From contig CBDDJS010000001.1 in the NCBI GenBank assembly GCA_965229785.1, forward strand, positions 1,364,001 to 1,428,000: a DNA stretch of 64,000 nt. The letters run 5' to 3'. This document shows, piece after piece, positions 7,553 through 15,240 of the stretch. The DNA is from JAWPMT01 sp965229785 (GTDB lineage: Bacteria > Bacteroidota > Bacteroidia > Cytophagales > Cyclobacteriaceae). The notes beneath the pieces are model-generated. The model was not told the DNA's origin, did no database searches, and saw only the letters and a list, made by a program, of their open reading frames with translations. Position 1 is the first letter of the stretch. Each line of letters opens with the position of its first letter. The translations under genes were made by a program, and so were the position numbers.

Positions 7553-10137
7553 AAGCTCGGCCTCCTCAGTGGATCTATCGATTCCTTTTGTGGTATTGCC
7601 ATCCCATGTATGCCAATGAAATCGCTGGCGATCTCGAAGAACTATTTGAAATGTGGGTGCAAGAAGTTGGCCCCCGAAAGGCAAAGTGGCGTTATGCCTG
7701 GAACACGCTGCTTTTTATTCGAATGTACAATTCCAGGTTTGGTCAAAACTCAAATGTCATGAATCCATTTTACAACTTTTCACACTATCTGAAACTCAGT
7801 ATCCGTAACCTCCGGAGATACCGGGTTTTTCATGCCGGGAACATCATCGGTATGGCTTTTGGACTTGGGGTAAGCCTGCTTATTATGGTCCATGTAGATC
7901 GGGAATTGAGCTACGAAGAACATATTCGTGATCATGAGCAGATCTACCGGGTTTCTACTCACCAGGAATGGGCCAAATCTTCTGTGGTCCTTGCTGAAAA
8001 ACTGGCGGAATTTTTTCCTCAGATGACTTCAGTGGCAAGGTTTGCAAGATATACGTCAGGTATGGCGATTGTTTCTTCAAAGGAAGAACAGACCACAGCC
8101 TCACACATTTTTCAGGCTGACAGTACGGTCTTTTCTATGTTTGATATCCGGTTGACAGCTGGTGATGCAAAACCATTGACCCGTCCTAATACCGTAGCAA
8201 TTAGTGAAACGGTTGCTAAACGCTTGTTTGGAGATCAATCAGTGATTGGACAGACCATTCAAATTAACGATCGCCAAACAGTGGAAGTAGTATCGGTTTT
8301 TGAAGATCTACCCTCAACGAGCCATTTGCAATTAGATGTACTGTTGTCCATGGATACTTTCTATGCCAATACTCCGCCGGATTGGATCAATAATCCTGGT
8401 TGGATGGTGATGTATACCTATGTGAAGACTCGTCCCGAGATTGCTTATGATCAATTGAGAACGGAGATGCTTGACTTTCAGAATTTTTATATTCCAGAGG
8501 AGTTTAGAGAGATGTACGCTGATAATTTTTTTGAAGTGATGCCTCTATCAGACATTCATTTAAAATCACATAGGATCCAGGAAATGGGAGAAAACAGTGA
8601 TATGACTTATGTGATCATTTTTGGTTCCCTCGCCTTATTCATTTTGGTGATCGCCTCTGTAAACTTTGTCAATATTTTTACGGCCATTGGTCTACGAAGG
8701 GTCCGGGAATTGGGAGTGCGTAAACTGGTAGGCGCTGCCAGATCCAATCTGATCATGCAATTGCAAATGGAATCCATGTTGTCGGGTTTGATCGCTGCGG
8801 GGTTCGGACTGGGGATTGGTGCTGGTTTGCTGACCTGGTATAACCAAACCATGGGCCTTGAAGTATCGATGGAAGCTTTTCTTGCCCCTTCTTATCTGTT
8901 GGCGTTATTTGGTGTATCCATCGCAATCGGAATACTGTCTGGATTGTATCCGGCCTTGTTGGTTACTTCACAGGATCCGATACATACCGTGACGCGAAAT
9001 GAGGAACCCCGGTCGGCTATTTCCTACTTCAGGAAAGGACTGATCGTGCTGCAATTCTCCCTGTCGTTATTTGTTTTCATCGGAGGTGTGGTCATCTGGG
9101 AACAATTGCGTTTTATCGAAGCTCAAGATCTGGGGTATGATCAGGAAAGTGTTTTGGCAATCAAGACTTACGGTGATCTGGGTGCACACTTTCATGAGCG
9201 ACGTATGAAGATCAAACATGAGATAAAACGCATACCAGGAGTCATAGAAGTAGGCCGTGCGTCTAATTTGGTGGGAGAACCGTTGAGTTATGAAAGTTTT
9301 GATTTGGCAGAGAAACCGGGAGCCAACGATGGGACAATCAATATGATTTGGACTGATGAGACCTTTCTTTCGGCCATGGACATTGACCTGATTGCCGGAG
9401 AGAATTTTAGACCATTGGATACTGGAGTGGCATTTCTGGTCAATGAATCAATGGCCACCGCTTTGGGAGGAGAGGTGATCGGTCAGATTGCCAGATGGCG
9501 AGATGAACGTGGGCCTATTGTGGGCATAATGAAGGATTTTCATCACTATTCTTTGAAGAATGCAATTGAGCCCACTGTGCTGGCTTACAAACCTGAATGG
9601 GCTTCTCAATGGCTTGTAAGATTAGAGCAAACGAACGTGCCCATGGCTTTACAGGGTCTGGAATCACTGGTCAAAGCCACTTCACCCAACTCGTTTTTCA
9701 TCTCAGAATTCCTGGATGATCGGGTCGAGCGATTGTATCAGGGTGAACAAAACATGCTGGGGCTGGTGGGTATTTTGACTTCTTTGGCATTGGTTATTTC
9801 TTGTGTGGGTCTGTTAGGAGTGGCATCCGTAGAGATTCGTCGACGAATCAAAGAAGTCAGTATTCGTAAGGTACTGGGGGCGTCTCCTGCGCAGGTGTTG
9901 GGCATGCTCAGTAAACAATTTGCCTGGATGGCCATGATTGCGCTGATGGTTGCTTTACCAGCCAGCGCCTGGTTTGCACAATACTGGCTGACGAACTTTC
10001 ACGTCCAAATGGATCTGAATTTTTGGATTTTTATGGTTCCAACCCTTTTGGTTTGTCTGACTATCCTTATCGTCGTTTTTGCGCAGGCCGTTCCTTTGTT
10101 AAGAAATAACCCCGGTATGGCGCTGCGCAAGGAGTAA
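7549..10137 (+). CDS. Orphan FtsX/MacB-type ABC permease with cytoplasmic prefix domain
   Basis: 862 residues. Residues 1-65 form the 'permease prefix' segment (RPPQWIYRFLLWYC...EIAGDLEELF), then comes a duplicated MacB-type permease: first membrane helix near 100, a periplasmic domain, a three-helix FtsX block near 360-480 (LGVRKLVGAARSNL), a second leading helix near 500, a second periplasmic domain and a final FtsX block near 735-855 (VSIRKVLGASPAQVL). No ATP-binding subunit is encoded nearby. The design matches the duplicated orphan permeases known from Acidobacteria and Bacteroidota, which sit with PadR genes as here. Substrate is unknown; such permeases often act in antimicrobial or lipoprotein export. 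Confidence 0.88.
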   Translation: MKARPPQWIYRFLLWYCHPMYANEIAGDLEELFEMWVQEVGPRKAKWRYAWNTLLFIRMYNSRFGQNSNVMNPFYNFSHYLKLSIRNLRRYRVFHAGNIIGMAFGLGVSLLIMVHVDRELSYEEHIRDHEQIYRVSTHQEWAKSSVVLAEKLAEFFPQMTSVARFARYTSGMAIVSSKEEQTTASHIFQADSTVFSMFDIRLTAGDAKPLTRPNTVAISETVAKRLFGDQSVIGQTIQINDRQTVEVVSVFEDLPSTSHLQLDVLLSMDTFYANTPPDWINNPGWMVMYTYVKTRPEIAYDQLRTEMLDFQNFYIPEEFREMYADNFFEVMPLSDIHLKSHRIQEMGENSDMTYVIIFGSLALFILVIASVNFVNIFTAIGLRRVRELGVRKLVGAARSNLIMQLQMESMLSGLIAAGFGLGIGAGLLTWYNQTMGLEVSMEAFLAPSYLLALFGVSIAIGILSGLYPALLVTSQDPIHTVTRNEEPRSAISYFRKGLIVLQFSLSLFVFIGGVVIWEQLRFIEAQDLGYDQESVLAIKTYGDLGAHFHERRMKIKHEIKRIPGVIEVGRASNLVGEPLSYESFDLAEKPGANDGTINMIWTDETFLSAMDIDLIAGENFRPLDTGVAFLVNESMATALGGEVIGQIARWRDERGPIVGIMKDFHHYSLKNAIEPTVLAYKPEWASQWLVRLEQTNVPMALQGLESLVKATSPNSFFISEFLDDRVERLYQGEQNMLGLVGILTSLALVISCVGLLGVASVEIRRRIKEVSIRKVLGASPAQVLGMLSKQFAWMAMIALMVALPASAWFAQYWLTNFHVQMDLNFWIFMVPTLLVCLTILIVVFAQAVPLLRNNPGMALRKE

Positions 10138-10138
10138 C

Positions 10139-10468
10139 TTAAGCTTTACTCCGTGATCCTTCGCGAAGGAAAAGAAAAAACGGGAGGCCTCCTGCCAGGC
10201 CCAGAAGCATGGTCAATGTCCATACTAACCATAAATTTTTGATTGGGTATTGGCTGGCTTCCTTATAGCTCCACATGAAGAATACCAACACGGCGAATAG
10301 CAGGTCGATGGCGAAAATGGAAGAGATGCGATTGGCAAACATGTCTTGAAAAGTCGCGACTGGATGCATATAGAGCAAAATGTTGCCGGTTTCAACAGAT
10401 TCAATGGTTACCAGGATATTGGGTAAAATGAACCCAATAATGCAGAGCGTCAGGTAAGTCTTTTTCAT
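10139..10468 (-). CDS. DUF2834-like small membrane protein
   Basis: 109 residues from the ATG at 10468, preferred over a TTG seven codons upstream. Three to four hydrophobic helices are seen, with the stretch FANRISSIFAIDLLFAVLVFF and a C-terminal LGLAGGLPFFLFLRE that fit the DUF2834 family of unknown function. It lies downstream of, and on the same strand as, the Crp/Fnr regulator, separated by about 60 bases, so co-transcription and co-function are plausible. Its stop codon lies two bases from that of the convergent permease. Confidence 0.7.
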   Translation of the reverse strand: MKKTYLTLCIIGFILPNILVTIESVETGNILLYMHPVATFQDMFANRISSIFAIDLLFAVLVFFMWSYKEASQYPIKNLWLVWTLTMLLGLAGGLPFFLFLREGSRSKA

Positions 10469-10526
10469 GGTGCGTTCTTTTACGGACAAAAAGAACCCTG
10501 CTTCGTATGGTAAATATTGACTTTGG

Positions 10527-11117
10527 TTAAGATCGTTCCATACTTCGCTTTTTTATGCGGCTCAGCGACTCAGGCTTCACACCGAGGAATGAAGCAATTT
10601 GAATTTGAGGTACTTTTTGAAAGATTTCAGGATTCCGCTCCAGGATCTGGAGGTACCTCTTTTCAGGATTTAGTGTAATGAGGGAAGCGATAATTTCCTG
10701 AAGACTGATCATTTCTTCTTCCATGGCAATACGCGCCAGTTTTTCAAACTTAGGAGAATGTGCCAATAATTTTTCGGAGGCTTCAACGCTAATCACGACG
10801 ACTTCCGTGTCCTCGGCGGCCTGAAGAAAGAACGCACATGGTTCTTGATTCATAAAACTGGAATAGGCACTTATAAAGGAACCTTCTCCATAGAAATAGG
10901 CGGTTTTTTCCTCTCCCTCTATGATGTAATACAGTCTAACAAACCCGGTTACATTGTAATAAAAGGATTTAGATACCTCTCCGGCTCGTATCAGATACTC
11001 ATGCTTTTTGAAAGTTTTTGTAGGCAACAGTTCCTTGACAAATGCTATTTCTTCCGGAGAAAGGGGAAGAAATGAATTCATCCGTTCCATGAATTTATCA
11101 AACGATGATTGAGACAT
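10527..11117 (-). CDS. Crp/Fnr-family transcriptional regulator
   Basis: 196 residues. Residues about 20-115 are a cyclic-nucleotide-binding-type beta roll (EYLIRAGEVSKSFYYNVTGFVRLYY, then GEGSFISAYSSF). Residues about 150-190 are a short helix-turn-helix (VPQIQIASFLGVKPESLSRIKKR). The cysteine cluster that binds iron-sulfur in Fnr is missing, and the Arg-Ser pair that binds cAMP in Crp is not evident, so the ligand is unknown. This short Crp/Fnr subtype is abundant in Bacteroidota. The DUF2834 gene follows; a hydrolase lipoprotein gene diverges. Confidence 0.88.
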   Translation of the reverse strand: MSQSSFDKFMERMNSFLPLSPEEIAFVKELLPTKTFKKHEYLIRAGEVSKSFYYNVTGFVRLYYIIEGEEKTAYFYGEGSFISAYSSFMNQEPCAFFLQAAEDTEVVVISVEASEKLLAHSPKFEKLARIAMEEEMISLQEIIASLITLNPEKRYLQILERNPEIFQKVPQIQIASFLGVKPESLSRIKKRSMERS

Positions 11118-11170
11118 AAACCCAAATTAAGTACTTAATCACCATACGTTCAATTCTTAACCAAAGTCAA

Positions 11171-11200
11171 TTGGCAGCTTCAGTTCTCATGGGAATTTTG
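11171..11200 (+). promoter_or_regulatory. Possible Bacteroidota-type promoter
   Basis: A TTG (11171-11173) lies 19 bases upstream of GAATTTTG, which matches the TAnnTTTG -7 consensus except at its first base. The hydrolase start codon is 20 bases downstream. Spacing fits the primary sigma factor of Bacteroidota; no experimental support. Confidence 0.35.
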
Positions 11201-11219
11201 AGCGAAAATTCAAAAACCT

Positions 11220-12074
11220 ATGAAACACAACACCCTTATTCTATCTGCTTTCACCATGTTGATGATTCTTTCCTGCAATGAAAATGAGGTCACTAAAAGA
11301 CCGTCAGGAGAAGGAGTTTTTACCACTGAATTGGAGCATGCTACTATTTCGGGAGAGCTTTTTCTGCCCGAGGGCAATGGTCCTTTCCCGGTTTTGGTCA
11401 TTGTACCGGGATCAGGACTGACTCCCAAAGAAGAGCAAGCCGCTTTTGCACCTGTGATCAATGCTCTTGGCTATGCACTATATGTTTATGATAAAAGAGG
11501 AGTAGGGGGCTCAACAGGTACTTATCCTCTGGAGACAATTGAAAATCCTGTGCCCTTTCTCGAAGCAAGGGCACAGGATGTGATAAGCATTGTGGAGTGG
11601 CTTCCTCAGCATGCCGATATCAAATCAAATGAGATAGGTCTTTTTGGTTCCAGTCAGGGTACCTGGGTTAGCACCTTAGTCTATCGGGATATACCAGATC
11701 AGCTGGCTAAACTCATCATGGTAAGTGGCGGAGCTGCCTCGACCGGAGTGGAGCATTTCTATGAAGAACTCATCGAAGAACAGGGACTGAACATCCTTCA
11801 AGCCAATCAGCAACTGCTTAATTATGACGGTAATGTAGGATTTGACCCAAGGGAAATCCTTGAGGAAGTATCGATCAGTACTTTATTCACTTTTGGCGGT
11901 CAGGATAATAGTCATCCTACGATATACGATAGTTTATTAGTCTCACAATTGGAGAAGGAAAATTTCGAAATCCATTGGTACGACCAAGCCAACCATGAAT
12001 TACTGGAAATGACAACACAAGACTTTCCTGAAACGCTCTTCCCCAGGTTAGGAGAGTGGTTAACGAATCATTGA
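11220..12074 (+). CDS. Alpha/beta hydrolase lipoprotein
   Basis: 284 residues with a lipoprotein signal peptide: a hydrophobic stretch ends in LMILSC, giving a lipid-anchored Cys19. The hydrolase fold shows the oxyanion segment VPGSGLTP, the strand YVYDKRGVGGSTG, the nucleophile elbow GSSQGTW (Ser), the acid in GGQDNSHP and the base in NHELLE. This fits the dienelactone-hydrolase/acyl-esterase type of the superfamily. It is predicted to be periplasmic or outer-membrane-anchored; the substrate cannot be named. It stands alone, diverging from the Crp/Fnr gene and converging on a permease gene across a hairpin. Confidence 0.88.
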   Translation: MKHNTLILSAFTMLMILSCNENEVTKRPSGEGVFTTELEHATISGELFLPEGNGPFPVLVIVPGSGLTPKEEQAAFAPVINALGYALYVYDKRGVGGSTGTYPLETIENPVPFLEARAQDVISIVEWLPQHADIKSNEIGLFGSSQGTWVSTLVYRDIPDQLAKLIMVSGGAASTGVEHFYEELIEEQGLNILQANQQLLNYDGNVGFDPREILEEVSISTLFTFGGQDNSHPTIYDSLLVSQLEKENFEIHWYDQANHELLEMTTQDFPETLFPRLGEWLTNH

Positions 12075-12091
12075 AAACAGGCCCTAAAGGG

Positions 12092-12121
12092 ATTCGGTCG
12101 CAACGGATACTGCGACCGAAT
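12092..12121. terminator. Perfect hairpin between convergent genes
   Basis: Eleven-base perfect arms (ATTCGGTCGCA and its complement) with an 8-base loop lie between the hydrolase stop and the end of the minus-strand permease. A short T-rich stretch follows on the plus strand. A bidirectional terminator is the most likely role. Confidence 0.65.
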
Positions 12122-12138
12122 TGATCTTTATGAATAAT

Positions 12139-14760
12139 TTATTCTGTTCTCAATCCTTCACTGGGATTGGCCATGATTCGACGAAAGGCTGCTGCGGTAA
12201 TGAATAAGATGGCAATGACCATGATCCCGATCCCAATCACCGCCGCATCAAATATCGGAGCGGACAAATAGAATTTGTATATCGCGGAAAGTACTGCCTT
12301 ACTGAGGAATACTCCACTGACTATACCCAGCGCAATGGACAATCCGATGATCCAGCCAAACGAACGATAAATGATCAATAAAACTTGCTTTGATGTAGCG
12401 CCCAGAACTTTTCGGATGCTGATCTCCTTTGTTCTTTTGGCGATGTTCATGACAGCCAGAGAAAAGATACCAATCGTACTCAGTAGAGAACCAAGTATGG
12501 CGATACTCATAAAGATCAGTTTCAGGTTTCTTGCATCCCTGGTCGCGTAAAAAGACGAAATCATGTCCTGACCCTGCCCGCGATAAGGGGTGTCAAAGTT
12601 TGCTGACCAGTAAGCTTTCAATTCGTTTTCCAACCCTTTGGTATTCTCCGCTTCCGTTTTAAGGATCAGCATATTGTAATTGGAGGGGTCTGCCGGTAAA
12701 TAGGCCACCGGTCGACGTTTATAGTCAGAATACACTTCATGGATGATGTCCGAAGCGACTCCCACAACTGTTCTTTTGATACCTCCATATTCGACCTGTT
12801 GACCTACCGGATTGTCCTGATCAAGGTACCGGAAAGCGAATTCCTTGCTGACAATGATCGAACGGTCTCTGTCTAATTCAGATCCTGCAATAAAAGTCCT
12901 TCCCTCAATTACGTCGATCTCCATGGTCTCCAGATACCCGGCACCGATTCTGAAGGTGGTAATCTCCAGATCTGCTGTGTCAGAGGCTAAAGTACTTAAG
13001 AAACCAGCCGCACCATGGTGATGTTGGGTGCCAATTACACGGATGGTAGATGCCAGCTGACTGAGATCATTTTTTACCTGCTCATAATCCCCTGGCGCAT
13101 CCAGTGGAAGCATGGCTACCTGATTGTAATTGTAACCCAGGTCAATTTCTCCAAGGTATTTATTGTTTTGTCCGAAAGTCCAGGCACAAATGAGTAAGCA
13201 TATGGATACCACGTATTGGCCTATGGTCAGGGCTTTTTGAAACCAACCTACTCCTTTAAGTGATTGTTTTCCACTCAAAATACTGGAAGGAGAGAATTTC
13301 CAGGCATACATGGCGGGCAGTATCCCTGCGAGAAAAGTACAGATGAGTAAGAAACTCAATACAAAAGGCACAAATCTTAACAGACTCACTTCCTGCAAAA
13401 GAAATGACACGCCGAACAAGCCGAACAATTGCTCCGAAATGGGATTGGCCATGAGGAGCGCGATGATAAAAGCGAAGAAGGTGATGACGAGCATTTCCAT
13501 CATGAATTGCTCAAAAAGCTTGAAGTTCGTGGTGCCCAGGGTTTTGCGGATCCCGATTTCCCTGACACGTTTAGTCATCAGAGCAATGGAAGTATTGGCT
13601 AGGTTAAAGCACGTGATCAACAAGATCAAGAGGGCCATGATACTAAAAATGATCAGTGCAGAGGCCCGGACTCGATTGTTAGTGGGAGCTGAGTATACAT
13701 ATCCATCCGAAAGGCGGGAATCGATAAAAGGGTGAACAACCATCTCTGAAATCTTCCAGTTTTCTTGTTTCTCATGTTGTTCAGGAAGAAATCCCTGAAC
13801 GGCCGCTTCCACCTGTTCCGGAGATTTTGTTTTAAAGAAGATCGCCACATTGTCACTGCGCCTCCAGCTGGATTCTGTGGATTCGAGGACGTTTAAGATT
13901 GTTCGATGATTGACAAGTAAATTGAAATTGAAGCTGGAATTCAGTGGGATTTTTTCGAATACACCAGCTACTTGAAGGTCTATGCCTTTTTTCTGGCCAA
14001 TGAATATGGTAACCGTTTCACCCAATGGAGAGATATCACCAAAGAGCTGTTCTGCAGTTTCTTCCGTGAGAAAAACGGATGACTCGTCTTCGAGGCTTGC
14101 GCTATTTCCGCTTTTCAGGGGTATGTCAAACAGTTCAAAGAAGTTAGCCCTGGTTGTAGCAACGGTTTCTGAGAAATATTCTGCACTCGTCTGATAATTG
14201 GTATTAGCAATTTTCAAAGTAGCCTGATATTCCTGATAATAGGTTACGGCCTCTACACCTGGGATTTCCTGTTCCACCTTGGCGATGAAGGGGAGTGGCA
14301 CCAATTCGTATCTACGAGGCTGCTCATTATACCACCGGATACTGTGCATACGATGTACGTCATCGGTGTTTTGATAAAAGAAATCAAATTCTAGATTATA
14401 AGCATGCAGCATATACACGGTGAAACAAAACCCTAAGGATAATCCCAGTCCAATGATATTGATAAGGACGGGTCCCAGGTTTTTGCGTGTGTTTCGCAAC
14501 GCTACCTTGACATATGACCGATAGAGAGAAGTATTCATTTGAGTTTTTGTTTTTTTGACCGAATATTTTTTAAAGCACCTGATCACATCCCACCAGAAGG
14601 ACAGACCAAGCATGACCTTTGAGTAATTGCGAAGTTGCCGGCGTTCGTGCATTTCTTCCAGATCTCCCTCTAACTCTTCCAGTCGATCTTTTCGGCAATA
14701 CCACCGGAAAAATCGGAGTGCCAGTCTGGGAGGGGCCTGATAGGTTGGCACAGTATTCAT
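12139..14760 (-). CDS. Orphan FtsX/MacB-type ABC permease with cytoplasmic prefix domain (second copy)
   Basis: 873 residues with the same plan as the 7.5 kb permease: residues 1-70 are a prefix segment (PPRLALRFFRWYCRKDRLEELEGDLEEM), followed by two MacB-type halves, each ending in an FtsX block (REIGIRKTLGTTNFKLF near 400; KEISIRKVLGATSKQVL near 780). The periplasmic domains differ strongly from the first copy, so it probably handles another substrate or signal. The start overlaps the PadR stop (ATGA). No ATPase gene is adjacent. The two cassettes point toward each other with only the Crp/Fnr, DUF2834 and hydrolase genes between. Confidence 0.88.
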   Translation of the reverse strand: MNTVPTYQAPPRLALRFFRWYCRKDRLEELEGDLEEMHERRQLRNYSKVMLGLSFWWDVIRCFKKYSVKKTKTQMNTSLYRSYVKVALRNTRKNLGPVLINIIGLGLSLGFCFTVYMLHAYNLEFDFFYQNTDDVHRMHSIRWYNEQPRRYELVPLPFIAKVEQEIPGVEAVTYYQEYQATLKIANTNYQTSAEYFSETVATTRANFFELFDIPLKSGNSASLEDESSVFLTEETAEQLFGDISPLGETVTIFIGQKKGIDLQVAGVFEKIPLNSSFNFNLLVNHRTILNVLESTESSWRRSDNVAIFFKTKSPEQVEAAVQGFLPEQHEKQENWKISEMVVHPFIDSRLSDGYVYSAPTNNRVRASALIIFSIMALLILLITCFNLANTSIALMTKRVREIGIRKTLGTTNFKLFEQFMMEMLVITFFAFIIALLMANPISEQLFGLFGVSFLLQEVSLLRFVPFVLSFLLICTFLAGILPAMYAWKFSPSSILSGKQSLKGVGWFQKALTIGQYVVSICLLICAWTFGQNNKYLGEIDLGYNYNQVAMLPLDAPGDYEQVKNDLSQLASTIRVIGTQHHHGAAGFLSTLASDTADLEITTFRIGAGYLETMEIDVIEGRTFIAGSELDRDRSIIVSKEFAFRYLDQDNPVGQQVEYGGIKRTVVGVASDIIHEVYSDYKRRPVAYLPADPSNYNMLILKTEAENTKGLENELKAYWSANFDTPYRGQGQDMISSFYATRDARNLKLIFMSIAILGSLLSTIGIFSLAVMNIAKRTKEISIRKVLGATSKQVLLIIYRSFGWIIGLSIALGIVSGVFLSKAVLSAIYKFYLSAPIFDAAVIGIGIMVIAILFITAAAFRRIMANPSEGLRTE

Positions 14761-15092
14761 GATAGGTTTTGTAATGCCGGTTTAGGGATCTGATAGCGCA
14801 ATTGGTCGCGTAATGCCTGTATCTCATCCAAAGTTTTTACCCCAAAGGTGGTTAAAAAAAACAGCCGCTTTCGTTTTCCGCCGCGACCGGTTCCGGGTTC
14901 ACCTAATCGTGATTCGAGGTACCCTTTTTCCTCCAAGCGATATAGCACCGTGTGGATGGCGCTTATGTTGATGTTTTTACCTGTTTGCTTTTTGTATTCA
15001 TCAACAATGGACACAGAATACGCCTGATCATAGAGTACGCCAACTAATAGCAGAACAAGCTCTTCAAAATTTCCTAGTTTCAGGTTTTGCAT
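14757..15092 (-). CDS. PadR-family transcriptional regulator (second copy)
   Basis: 111 residues with the winged-helix pattern FEELVLLLVGVLYDQAYSVSI, INISAIHTVLYRLEEKGYL and a basic wing GGKRKRLFFLTTFGVKTL. It is coupled by a 4-base overlap to the downstream prefix-domain permease. Two exact 18-base repeats sit immediately upstream and are the likely autoregulatory operators. The recognition helices of the two PadR proteins differ, in line with their different upstream repeats. Confidence 0.9.
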   Translation of the reverse strand: MQNLKLGNFEELVLLLVGVLYDQAYSVSIVDEYKKQTGKNINISAIHTVLYRLEEKGYLESRLGEPGTGRGGKRKRLFFLTTFGVKTLDEIQALRDQLRYQIPKPALQNLS

Positions 15093-15096
15093 AAAC

Positions 15097-15156
15097 TTTC
15101 ACAATTGTAAGTATAATACTGAATGGATTCAATAAAAGTTTCACAATTGTAAGTAT
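15097..15156 (-). promoter_or_regulatory. Paired direct repeats, probable PadR operator
   Basis: Two identical 18-base copies of TTTCACAATTGTAAGTAT (plus-strand sense; 15097-15114 and 15139-15156) start exactly 42 bases apart, four helical turns. Each has a CAATTG-centred partial dyad. The nearer copy is 4 bases from the PadR start codon. Same geometry as in front of the first PadR gene, different sequence. Confidence 0.6.
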
Positions 15157-15183
15157 TATATGAAGATTGATCTGTTAGACACG

Positions 15184-15209
15184 AAAAAAGCCGCTTCTTG
15201 TGAAGCGGC
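15184..15209 (-). terminator. Rho-independent terminator of the GH16 gene
   Basis: On the minus strand an 8-base GC-rich stem (GCCGCTTC paired with GAAGCGGC) with a 4-base loop is followed by six T. It lies about 30 bases after the GH16 stop codon and shields the PadR cassette from read-through. Confidence 0.85.
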
Positions 15210-15240
15210 CTTTCCAAAATATGAGAATTTGAGTTAAAAG

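Noticed and set aside
11123..11153. TTG...TTAATTTG as minus-strand promoter of the Crp/Fnr gene
   Set aside because: The -7 box would lie only 5 bases before the ATG and has a mismatch at a key position.
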